Below are positions 29,775 to 37,415 of a stretch of 64,000 nt of DNA, in pieces. The DNA is from Comamonadaceae bacterium (lineage in GTDB: Bacteria > Pseudomonadota > Gammaproteobacteria > Burkholderiales > Burkholderiaceae_C). Under the pieces are notes generated by a model. The model saw nothing but the letters and a program-made list of their open reading frames with translations, did not search any database and was not told the DNA's origin. Location of the stretch: assembly GCA_947447355.1 (NCBI GenBank), contig CANFJF010000010.1, positions 1 through 64,000 of the forward strand. Direction: 5' to 3'. The position numbers and the translations under genes are program-made. The first letter of the stretch is position 1. Every line of letters begins with the position of its first letter.

Positions 29775-30593
29775 ATGTTGTTCAAATTATCGGCGCTTCA
29801 AGCCCCGACTCGCGCAGCAGGCGCTGTTTTAATTCTCAGCGGCCTTCTGGCCGGTTGCTCTTCAACGCCCGTCGACCCCACGGCGACATGGAGTCCCAAC
29901 AAGATTTATTCAGAAGCCAAAGACGAGGCCAAAGCTGGCGCTTATGAAAAAGCGATTGGGTTTTATGAGAAGCTAGAGGGTCGAGCAGCAGGAACACCAC
30001 TGGCGCAGCAAGCGCAACTTGAAAAAGCTTACACCCAGTATAAAAGCGGTGAGCAAGTTCAAGCCATTGCCACGCTTGATCGGTTTATAAGATTGCACCC
30101 AGCCAGTTCCGCCTTGGATTACGCTTTGTACTTGAAGGGGCTTGTTAATTTCAATGACAATCTTGGTATGTTCAGCTCTTGGGTGCAGCAAGATCTGTCT
30201 GAGCGTGATCAAAAAGCCGCCAAGGAATCGTTTGAGTCCTTCAAAGACTTGACCACTCGCTTTCCGGATTCGCGCTATGCGCCCGATGCCCGCCTGCGCA
30301 TGGTCTATATCGTTAACTCGCTGGCCCAATCTGAAGTGAATGTGGCCCGCTACTACTTCAGCCGCGGCGCTTATGTAGCAACCATCAATCGGGCTCAAAG
30401 TGCCATCACCGCCTACCGTGATGTGCCGGCTGTTGAAGAGGCACTCTCGCTGCTTTATCGCTCCTATGACGCCTTGGGCATGGTGCAACTTCGCGACGAC
30501 ACACTCCGAGTGATGCAAAAAAGCTACCCTGAAAGCGCCTACACGCGCAATGATGCGAACGCTAAAAAGGGGGCGTGGTACAAGTTTTGGTGA
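29775..30593 (+). CDS. bamD: Outer membrane assembly lipoprotein BamD (ComL)
   Basis: A 272-residue essential lipoprotein of the BAM complex. A signal sequence ends in a lipobox (LLAGC, Cys about residue 28). About five TPR motifs follow (AYEKAIGFYEKLEGR, AIATLDRFIRLHP, SFKDLTTRFPDSRYAPDARLRM). Its end overlaps the convergent helicase gene by 32 bases. The divergent pairing with rluD is conserved in betaproteobacteria. Confidence 0.95.
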   Translation: MLFKLSALQAPTRAAGAVLILSGLLAGCSSTPVDPTATWSPNKIYSEAKDEAKAGAYEKAIGFYEKLEGRAAGTPLAQQAQLEKAYTQYKSGEQVQAIATLDRFIRLHPASSALDYALYLKGLVNFNDNLGMFSSWVQQDLSERDQKAAKESFESFKDLTTRFPDSRYAPDARLRMVYIVNSLAQSEVNVARYYFSRGAYVATINRAQSAITAYRDVPAVEEALSLLYRSYDALGMVQLRDDTLRVMQKSYPESAYTRNDANAKKGAWYKFW

Positions 30594-32562
30594 GCAAGTC
30601 GAGGCGTTCTAGCAACGCCGCCTCAGTCGCCAATCGCTGCATCGGTGGCAAGGCTTTCAGCAGCCGCTTGCCATACCCCATCGCGACCAAGCGGGTGTCA
30701 CATACCACTAGCACGCCCTGATCGGTTTCACGTCGAATCAGACGTCCTGCGCCTTGCTTGAGGGCCACTGCAGCCTCGGGCAAAAAGTAATCGTTGAAGG
30801 CGCTACGGCCTTCAGACTCAATGTGTTTTGACCTGGCTTCCGCCATCGGATCGTTCGGCGGTGGGAACGGCAACTTGTCGATGATGACCAACTGCAAGGC
30901 ATCGCCCGGAACGTCAATCCCTTCCCAAAAAGATGCTGAAGCCACCAGAATGCAACCGGCTTCGCCGTCCGAATTACCACGGCGAAAACGTTCGATCAGC
31001 ACGCGTTTTGGCAAAGCGCCCTGCACCAACACGTCCAGTTCGCCTGAAGCGTCAAAGGTCTCACGCAAAATATCAGCGATGCCACGCAATGCCCGCAAGG
31101 TCGTCGTCAACACCATCGTCCGACCACCCAAACGCGCAGCCCACTTAGCCGCTGATTGCGCCACGCGGGTCATGTGAGCAACCTCGCTGGGTTTTGGAAA
31201 ATCCCGCGGCACATAGACAGCCGCCTGCGTCGCATAGTCAAAGGGACTGCCGACCTTGAGCAGTTGCGCGCCGACCAGGCCGCAAGGCTTGGTGAACCAA
31301 CTTAATTTATCATCGTCGCCGAGCGTGGCCGAGGTAAAAATCCAGGTCTTCGCCGCCTCCGGGTTGCTACCAAGCACCTTGGCTTGAACCGCTTGCGCAA
31401 TATCCAGAGGCGACTCAATCAAGCGCAGCTGCGCGCCAACCTCGAGCCAGCGCACGGAACCAGTCTGGCACGGGCCGGCGAAATGCCGCAAACGATCGCC
31501 AAACTCAACGGCCCGCTCTAACAGTCGACCAAAATCAGGCGCAATCTCACTCACGGTGTCAAGTGCTTCGGCTGCAGCTGCGCAAGCATCTGCCATTTGC
31601 GCTAAGGCTAGCGCCCAAGCGTCTGGGTCAACAGTCTCGGGGCAAGCCTCCGTCCAGCGCAGCTTGGTGCCAGGATGGGCTTTACCGACACAAAGGCGCA
31701 TTTCCCGCGCTGCGCGCTCGGCCTTACCGGCAAGTTCTTGCCAGTCGGCTAAACCGCGCGCCATTTGCAGGCCTGTGCCGAGTAAATCACGGCAGAAATC
31801 CAGCAGCTGGCTGGTGCTGATATTTTTCCCAAGAAACTGCACGCCAGTCTCGTTGAGCTGATGGGCTTCGTCAAAAATAGCGATGCGCACCGTGGGCAGT
31901 AGCTCGGCGACGCCCGACTCACGCACGGCCAGATCGGCAAAAAACAAATGGTGGTTGATGACCACGACATCAGCGGCCAAAGCCTCACGACGGGCCAAGT
32001 TGACGTGACAGGCGCGGAATCTTGGACAGGCCGCACCAAGGCAATTTTCACGGGTCGAGGTGACGAGTGGAATCACCGGCGAACGCTCATCCAGACCCGG
32101 CAGTTCCGCCAAATCCCCTGTACGGGTCGTCTGCGACCATTGCTCAATGCGCGCCAATGCGTGCAGGGTACTGCGTTCAGCTTGCATGGCGTCAGTACGC
32201 GCTTGCTCCATGCGGTGCAAGCACAGGTAACTGCCGCGGCCCTTCAACAAAGCCGTGCTCACCGGCACGCCCAAGGCTTCAACGAGGCGCGGTAAATCGC
32301 GGCCGTACAGCTGATCTTGCAAGGCCTTGGTCGCGGTCGACAGCAAGACACGCTCACCACTGAGCAAGGCGGGCACCAGATAAGAAAATGTTTTACCAAC
32401 GCCGGTGCTGGCCTCGACGACCAACGGATAGGCACCCTCAATCGCACGTGCCACCGCCAGCGCCATCTCTGTTTGACCACTGCGTGGCACAAACTGGTCG
32501 GCAGCGCGGGACAGAACTCCGTGAAGACCAAAAGCCTCTTGGACTTGTTGCTCAAGGTCCAT
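30562..32562 (-). CDS. ATP-dependent DNA helicase, DinG/YoaA (XPD-like) family
   Basis: A 666-residue superfamily 2 helicase with an iron-sulfur domain. Walker A is EASTGVGKT (~50-58), the four cluster cysteines are C114, C174, C179 and C185, and the DEAH box is at 231-234. Motif VI QGAGRLIRRETDQG is near the C-terminus. Length and motif spacing are closer to YoaA than to E. coli DinG. Such helicases unwind 5'-3' and act in replication stress. Its ATG touches the stop of the DUF465 gene (TGATG). Confidence 0.9.
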   Translation of the reverse strand: MDLEQQVQEAFGLHGVLSRAADQFVPRSGQTEMALAVARAIEGAYPLVVEASTGVGKTFSYLVPALLSGERVLLSTATKALQDQLYGRDLPRLVEALGVPVSTALLKGRGSYLCLHRMEQARTDAMQAERSTLHALARIEQWSQTTRTGDLAELPGLDERSPVIPLVTSTRENCLGAACPRFRACHVNLARREALAADVVVINHHLFFADLAVRESGVAELLPTVRIAIFDEAHQLNETGVQFLGKNISTSQLLDFCRDLLGTGLQMARGLADWQELAGKAERAAREMRLCVGKAHPGTKLRWTEACPETVDPDAWALALAQMADACAAAAEALDTVSEIAPDFGRLLERAVEFGDRLRHFAGPCQTGSVRWLEVGAQLRLIESPLDIAQAVQAKVLGSNPEAAKTWIFTSATLGDDDKLSWFTKPCGLVGAQLLKVGSPFDYATQAAVYVPRDFPKPSEVAHMTRVAQSAAKWAARLGGRTMVLTTTLRALRGIADILRETFDASGELDVLVQGALPKRVLIERFRRGNSDGEAGCILVASASFWEGIDVPGDALQLVIIDKLPFPPPNDPMAEARSKHIESEGRSAFNDYFLPEAAVALKQGAGRLIRRETDQGVLVVCDTRLVAMGYGKRLLKALPPMQRLATEAALLERLDLLTKTCTTPPF

Positions 32563-32723
32563 CAGGCGGGCTCAGACGGACGCAGGGAAGATTCAAGCTG
32601 CGCGATCTTGTCGCGTAACACCAATCGACGTTTTTTCAGGCGTTTGAACAAGAGTTGATCTTGGGGCAATGCGTGGGCCATCAAATCGATCAATGCATCC
32701 AAGTCTGCGTGTTCGATGGTCAA
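32562..32723 (-). CDS. Small DUF465 (YdcH) family protein
   Basis: A 53-residue protein with the DUF465 pattern EHADLDALIDLM...LFKRLKKRRLVLRDKIAQLE, two helices forming a short coiled coil. Function is unknown. The start is a TTG at 32723; no ATG gives the conserved N-terminus, and a longer frame to 32897 overlaps the upstream gene without homology. The stop overlaps the helicase start by one base, so the two are likely cotranslated. Confidence 0.65.
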   Translation of the reverse strand: MTIEHADLDALIDLMAHALPQDQLLFKRLKKRRLVLRDKIAQLESSLRPSEPA

Positions 32724-32781
32724 GTCGATGAGTCGCCTCGGGGCTGAATGCAGGTTGGTGAGCAAGTTGGATACCGTAGGT

Positions 32782-33426
32782 TCAGGGATAAGCCGGCAGA
32801 GATTTCCCGGTCGGCGGGCCTTCTTCGCGCAAGCGCTGTTCGCGCTCAGCACGATTTTTATCCGCCTGCGCTTGGCGTTTGCGTGTCGCTTCAACATTGG
32901 CAGCCGCTTGCGCGCGCTTGGTGACTGTTTCGACAGCCTTACTCTGGTTACTCTCTAGTTTGGTATCCATGCTGGCTTTATTAGACTCAGCCTGCTCTGC
33001 TGAATTGCCTTGATCCACCCCTCGCTGCTTGGCGCGCTCAGCTTGATTGGCAGCGTCCTGTTGAACTTTCAGCGCTTGCTCAAGCTGTTGCTGCTGCTGA
33101 AGCTTGAGCCTTTCCTCGGTCTTTAACAGCTGATCGGCTGCGCTGATCTTGCGCTCGACCTCATTGATCAAGATATCCTGCCGACGCAGATCCGCCAAGC
33201 GCTCACGATAAGGCGGGAGTAGCTTTTCACGACAATTATTAGCAAAGAATTTGCGAAAACAAACAGCTTCAGCAGCCTTGAAGTCGGCTTCCAACTTCTG
33301 CCTTTCGGCGGTGATACGTGATCGTTCGGCTGCACGGCTCAACTGCCCAGCAGCATCGTCGGCGGGCTGGGCCAATACTGAGTTGACCAATCCTAGACAC
33401 AGCGCTAACACGCAAAAATATTTCAT
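32782..33426 (-). CDS. Exported coiled-coil protein of unknown function
   Basis: A 214-residue protein with a signal peptide (MKYFCVLALCLGLVNSVLAQ, cleavage near residue 19). The mature part is almost all charged helix rich in Gln, Glu, Lys and Ala (LKLQQQQQLEQALKV, KRQAQADKNRAEREQRL), ending in a Pro-rich tail. Two cysteines 12 residues apart (AVCFRKF...NNCREK) could form a disulfide in the periplasm. I do not recognise the family beyond similar hypothetical proteins in Burkholderiales. Its ATG overlaps the zapE stop (ATGA), so it is in the zapE operon. Confidence 0.75.
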   Translation of the reverse strand: MKYFCVLALCLGLVNSVLAQPADDAAGQLSRAAERSRITAERQKLEADFKAAEAVCFRKFFANNCREKLLPPYRERLADLRRQDILINEVERKISAADQLLKTEERLKLQQQQQLEQALKVQQDAANQAERAKQRGVDQGNSAEQAESNKASMDTKLESNQSKAVETVTKRAQAAANVEATRKRQAQADKNRAEREQRLREEGPPTGKSLPAYP

Positions 33427-34520
33427 GTGAGCGTCGTGTCAACATCCCTGCGCTCAAGCGCTAGAAACTCTGCCGACTGCATTTCGTTCAAACGTGAAAC
33501 GGTGCGAGGAAATTCATGTGCCAGAGGGCCTTCGGTGTAAAGCGCTTCCGGTGCCACTTCAGCCGACATGATCAGTTTCACGCGGCGGTCATACAACACA
33601 TCGACCAACCAGGTGAATCGGCGCGCTTCAGACGCCATACGAATCGGCATGAACGGCACATCGCTCAGCAACACGGTGTGGAACTGACTGGCGAGCTCAA
33701 GATAATCGTTTTGTGAGCGTGGCCCACCGCACAGCGTTTTGAAGTCAAACCAGACCAGTCCACCGGCTTTGCGACGTGCATGAATCTGCCGCGCTTCGAT
33801 ATGCAAAATCGGGTCTTCGTCGTGCGTTTCAGCCAAACGATTGAAGGCATCGGCCATTTCCGCATCAGCAGCGGCACCCAGCGGGGTGTGATAAAGCTTG
33901 ACTTGCTCTAGCGTGCGGCGACGGTAGTCGGTGCCATTGTCGACGCTCAAGACTTCCAGATTCGCCTTCAGCAAAGCGATCGCCGGTAATATCCGATCAC
34001 GGTGAAGGCCATTCGGGTAGAGCTCATCCGGCGCGAAGTTGGAGGTCGTGACGAAGCCCACACCGTTGTCAAACAAGGCTGCCAGAAGTCGGTGCAGAAT
34101 CATCGCGTCCGTGATGTCGGCCACATGAAACTCATCAAAACAGATCAAGCGGTAACGCAGAGAAATTCTGCGACCCAATTCGTCGAGCGGATTCACCGTG
34201 CCTTGCAAGTCGCGCAGTTCACGGTGCACTTCACGCATGAACTCGTGAAAATGCAGCCGTGTTTTACGCTTCAGTGGCACCGCGTTGTAAAAGCAATCCA
34301 TCAGAAAGCTTTTACCCCGGCCCACGCCGCCGTGCATGTAAACACCCCGCGGGATAGCCGGCCGGTTGATCAGCTTCTTAAAGGCGTTTGAGCGCTTTTC
34401 TTTGAAACCAGCCCATTCCGTGGCGCAACGTTCCAACGCAACGATCGCGCGCAACTGCGCTGGGTCGCTGGCATAGCCTCGCGCTTGTAACTCTGCCTCG
34501 TAGGCATCATGGACTCGCAA
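33423..34520 (-). CDS. zapE: Cell division ATPase ZapE (AFG1-like)
   Basis: A ~365-residue AFG1-type ATPase. Walker A is GGVGRGKSFLMD, Walker B is RLICFDEFHVADITD, and FVTTSNFAPDELYPNGLHRDR is the conserved sensor region. E. coli ZapE binds FtsZ under low-oxygen or heat stress. The start is unclear: no ATG is suitable, and a TTG at 34520 (LRVHDAYEAELQ) or 34541 is likely; further upstream the frame overlaps lpdA. It follows the odh operon in the same direction by about 40 bases. Confidence 0.9.
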   Translation of the reverse strand: MRVHDAYEAELQARGYASDPAQLRAIVALERCATEWAGFKEKRSNAFKKLINRPAIPRGVYMHGGVGRGKSFLMDCFYNAVPLKRKTRLHFHEFMREVHRELRDLQGTVNPLDELGRRISLRYRLICFDEFHVADITDAMILHRLLAALFDNGVGFVTTSNFAPDELYPNGLHRDRILPAIALLKANLEVLSVDNGTDYRRRTLEQVKLYHTPLGAAADAEMADAFNRLAETHDEDPILHIEARQIHARRKAGGLVWFDFKTLCGGPRSQNDYLELASQFHTVLLSDVPFMPIRMASEARRFTWLVDVLYDRRVKLIMSAEVAPEALYTEGPLAHEFPRTVSRLNEMQSAEFLALERRDVDTTLT

Positions 34521-34560
34521 GTGGTTGGGTTGGCTGGACAAACTCAAAAACTCAGAACAA

Positions 34561-35988
34561 TCAGAAATTGAGTGTGCGTTTGTCGACCGCCAAGGCAGCT
34601 TCCTTGGTCGCCTCACTGAGCGATGGATGCGCGTGGCAAATGCGGGCAATGTCTTCACTGCTGGCGCGAAACTCCATCGCCACCACACACTCGGCGATCA
34701 ATTCGCTGGCCATCGGGCCGACGATGTGCACGCCGAGAATTTCGTCAGTGACGGCATCAGCCAGCATTTTGACCATGCCAGTGGTGTCACCCAAAGCACG
34801 TGCCCGACCATTCGCCATGAACGGGAAAGTACCGGCCTTGTAGGCGCGGCCTTCAGCCTTGAGCTGCTCTTCGGTTTGACCAACCCAAGCGATTTCGGGG
34901 TTGGTGTAGATGACCCAAGGGATGGTGTTGAAGTTGACATGACCGTGTTGGCCAGCGATGCGCTCAGCAACAGCAACGCCCTCCTCCTCAGCCTTGTGTG
35001 CGAGCATTGGACCGCGCACCACGTCACCCACCGCCCAGACGTTGGGCAGGTTGGTTTGGCAATCACCGTCGACCACGATGGCGCCGCGCTCGTCGAGTGC
35101 CAAGCCGACGACATCAGCGGCGAGGCCGATGGTGTTGGCCACGCGGCCAATCGAGATGATGAGTTTGTCGACGTCGAGTGAAACCGCTTCGCCCTTGGCG
35201 TTGGTGTAAGCGACTGACACGCCGTTTTTACCCGACTTGATCTCGCCGACTGTGACGCCGAGTTCGATCTTCAAACCTTGCTTGAAGAAGGCTTTGTGCG
35301 CTTCTTTGGCGATCTGCTGGTCGACCGCGCCGAGGAATGTTGGCAGGCCCTCCAGCACGGTCACTTCGGCACCCAGACGGCGCCAGACTGAACCCATCTC
35401 CAAACCGATCACACCCGACCCGATCAGGCCGAGTTTTTTCGGCACTGCAGCGATGCGCAAAGCACCATCGTTGGAGAGGATGTTAGCTTCGTCAAATGGT
35501 GTTCCCGGCAAGGCGCGCGCGTTGGAGCCGGTGGCGATGATCACGTGCTTACCAGAGATGGTTTCTTCAGCAGTGCCAGCCACCTTGATCTCGTACAAGC
35601 CATCTTTGGCAGCGACGAAAGAGCCGCGGCCATGGAAAAAAGTCACCTTGTTCTTTTTGAACAGGTAGACGATACCGTCGTTGTTTTGTTTGACCACGGT
35701 GTCCTTGCGGGCCACCATTTTGGCGACGTCGAGGCTCAGGCCTGAAACGTTGATGCCGTGGTCAGCAAAATGATGCCCGGCCTGCTCAAAGTGCTCAGAA
35801 GACTGCAGCAGCGCCTTTGAAGGAATACAACCAACGTTGGTGCAAGTGCCACCCAAGGCTGGGCCGCCCTTGGCGTTTTTCCACTCGTCGATACAGGCCA
35901 CGTTGAAGCCCAACTGTGCTGCGCGGATCGCGGCGATGTAACCGCCAGGACCGCCGCCGATAACGATCACGTCAAATTGTTTAGACAT
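34561..35988 (-). CDS. lpdA: Dihydrolipoyl dehydrogenase (E3)
   Basis: A 475-residue FAD flavoprotein that reoxidises lipoyl groups of the 2-oxoglutarate dehydrogenase complex. FAD-binding [17 protein letters not shown], the redox disulfide [19 protein letters not shown]-binding [13 protein letters not shown], and the C-terminal [13 protein letters not shown] with the catalytic His/Glu are all present. It is the third gene of odhA-odhB-lpdA, separated from odhB by about 130 bases that hold two hairpin repeats. Confidence 0.97.
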   Translation of the reverse strand: MSKQFDVIVIGGGPGGYIAAIRAAQLGFNVACIDEWKNAKGGPALGGTCTNVGCIPSKALLQSSEHFEQAGHHFADHGINVSGLSLDVAKMVARKDTVVKQNNDGIVYLFKKNKVTFFHGRGSFVAAKDGLYEIKVAGTAEETISGKHVIIATGSNARALPGTPFDEANILSNDGALRIAAVPKKLGLIGSGVIGLEMGSVWRRLGAEVTVLEGLPTFLGAVDQQIAKEAHKAFFKQGLKIELGVTVGEIKSGKNGVSVAYTNAKGEAVSLDVDKLIISIGRVANTIGLAADVVGLALDERGAIVVDGDCQTNLPNVWAVGDVVRGPMLAHKAEEEGVAVAERIAGQHGHVNFNTIPWVIYTNPEIAWVGQTEEQLKAEGRAYKAGTFPFMANGRARALGDTTGMVKMLADAVTDEILGVHIVGPMASELIAECVVAMEFRASSEDIARICHAHPSLSEATKEAALAVDKRTLNF

Positions 35989-36001
35989 TATTTCTCTCTA
36001 G

Positions 36002-36121
36002 TCAGTTGGGGACAGAGCAAAAAAAGCTGTGCATTTCTTGGGCCATCCCGAAAATCTCTTAATCAGTTGGGGACAGTGCAAAAATGCTTCGCATTGTTTG
36101 GTCAGTCCCACAATTTCTTTA
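36002..36121. repeat. Two tandem ~60-base hairpin repeats between odhB and lpdA
   Basis: Two imperfect copies, starting at 36002 and 36063 (61-base period), each begin TCAGTTGGGGACAG and end in a C-rich then AT-rich tail. Copy 2 folds as an outer stem (TTGGGGAC with GTCCCACAA) and an inner hairpin (CAAAAATGC-TTC-GCATTGTTTG); copy 1 folds in the same way less perfectly. The GGGGACAG start recalls REP-like elements mobilised by IS200-type (RAYT) transposases, but no transposase is here. The second copy reaches into the odhB stop codon. Confidence 0.7.
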
Positions 36122-37357
36122 GATGTCAAACAGCAGACGCGCTGGATCTTCCATCGCTTCCTTCATCGCGACCAGGCCCAACACGGCCTCGCGGCCGTCG
36201 ATGATGCGGTGGTCGTAAGACATGGCGAAGTAGTTCATCGGGCGAACCACGATCTGACCGTTCTCGACCACGGCGCGGTCTTTGGTCGCATGCACGCCCA
36301 AAATAGCCGACTGCGGTGGGTTGATGATAGGGGTCGACAACATCGAGCCGAAGGTACCGCCATTGCTGATAGAGAAGGTGCCGCCAGTCATCTCTTCGAT
36401 GCCGAGCTTGCCGTCACGTGCCTTGGCACCGTACTCGGCAATTTTCTTCTCGATGTCGGCAAAGCTCATCTGGTCTGCATTGCGCAGGATTGGCACCACC
36501 AAACCACGTGGCGAACCGACCGCAATACCGATGTCAAAGTAGCCGTGGTAGACGATGTCATTGCCATCGACAGAAGCGTTCAGGACGGGGTACTTCTTCA
36601 AAGCGTGCACAGCTGCCTTGACGAAGAAGCTCATGAAACCGAGCTTGATGCCGTGTTCTTTTTCGAACTTTTCCTGGAATTTCTTGCGCATCTCCATGAC
36701 CGGAGCCATATTGATTTCGTTGAAAGTCGTGAGGATGGCATTGGTCGATTGCGACTGCAACAAACGCTCAGCCACGCGGGCGCGCAGACGGCTCATCGGC
36801 ACGCGTTGTTCCGGGCGCTCACCCAAGTTAGCCACCGGTGTGGCCACTTGCGGCAGCGACGTTTTAGGCGCACCAGTAGGAATCACGGCAGCTGCAGGCT
36901 TGACGCCGCCGGCTACGGCAGACAACACATCACCCTTGGTGACGCGGCCATCTTTGCCGGTGCCGGGCACAGTACCGGCAGCCAGGCTGTTGTCAGCCAT
37001 CAACTTGGCGGCGGCTGGCATGGCCACGCCGGCCATGCTGGTCGATGCAGGAGCGGCAACAGCAGCGGCAGCGGCTGGTGCAGAAGCAGCGGCCGGCGCA
37101 GCGGCAGCGACCTTGCCGTCGGTGTCAATGCGAGCAATCAACTGCTCAGCCAGCACGGTAGCGCCGTCGCCGATCAAGATTTCTGACAGCACGCCGGCAG
37201 ACGGTGCCGGCACTTCGAGCACGACTTTGTCGGTTTCGATTTCGATCAGGATTTCATCTGCGGCGACCATGTCGCCGACCTTCTTTTTCCATTGCAACAT
37301 GGTGGCCTCAGCCACGGATTCGGACAGCTGGGGAACTTTGACTTCAACGATAGCCAT
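36119..37357 (-). CDS. odhB: 2-oxoglutarate dehydrogenase E2, dihydrolipoamide succinyltransferase
   Basis: A 412-residue E2 enzyme. The lipoyl domain at the N-terminus carries the modified Lys in EIETDKVVLEVPAP. An Ala/Pro-rich linker leads to an E3-binding domain (MAAAKLMADNSLAAGTVPGTGKDGRVTKGD-type, ~115-150), then the catalytic domain with SYDHRIIDGREAVLGL near the C-terminus. It moves succinyl from lipoate to CoA. It follows odhA by 58 bases. Confidence 0.97.
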   Translation of the reverse strand: MAIVEVKVPQLSESVAEATMLQWKKKVGDMVAADEILIEIETDKVVLEVPAPSAGVLSEILIGDGATVLAEQLIARIDTDGKVAAAAPAAASAPAAAAAVAAPASTSMAGVAMPAAAKLMADNSLAAGTVPGTGKDGRVTKGDVLSAVAGGVKPAAAVIPTGAPKTSLPQVATPVANLGERPEQRVPMSRLRARVAERLLQSQSTNAILTTFNEINMAPVMEMRKKFQEKFEKEHGIKLGFMSFFVKAAVHALKKYPVLNASVDGNDIVYHGYFDIGIAVGSPRGLVVPILRNADQMSFADIEKKIAEYGAKARDGKLGIEEMTGGTFSISNGGTFGSMLSTPIINPPQSAILGVHATKDRAVVENGQIVVRPMNYFAMSYDHRIIDGREAVLGLVAMKEAMEDPARLLFDI

Positions 37358-37415
37358 TTTTATCTTTCGGAAATTGATTCTGTGTGAGGGACATTTGACC
37401 GGGTTTAAGGTCCGA

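Noticed and set aside
36002-36121. CRISPR array
   Set aside because: Only two imperfect copies, no unique spacers and no cas genes; the units fold as hairpins and look like REP elements.
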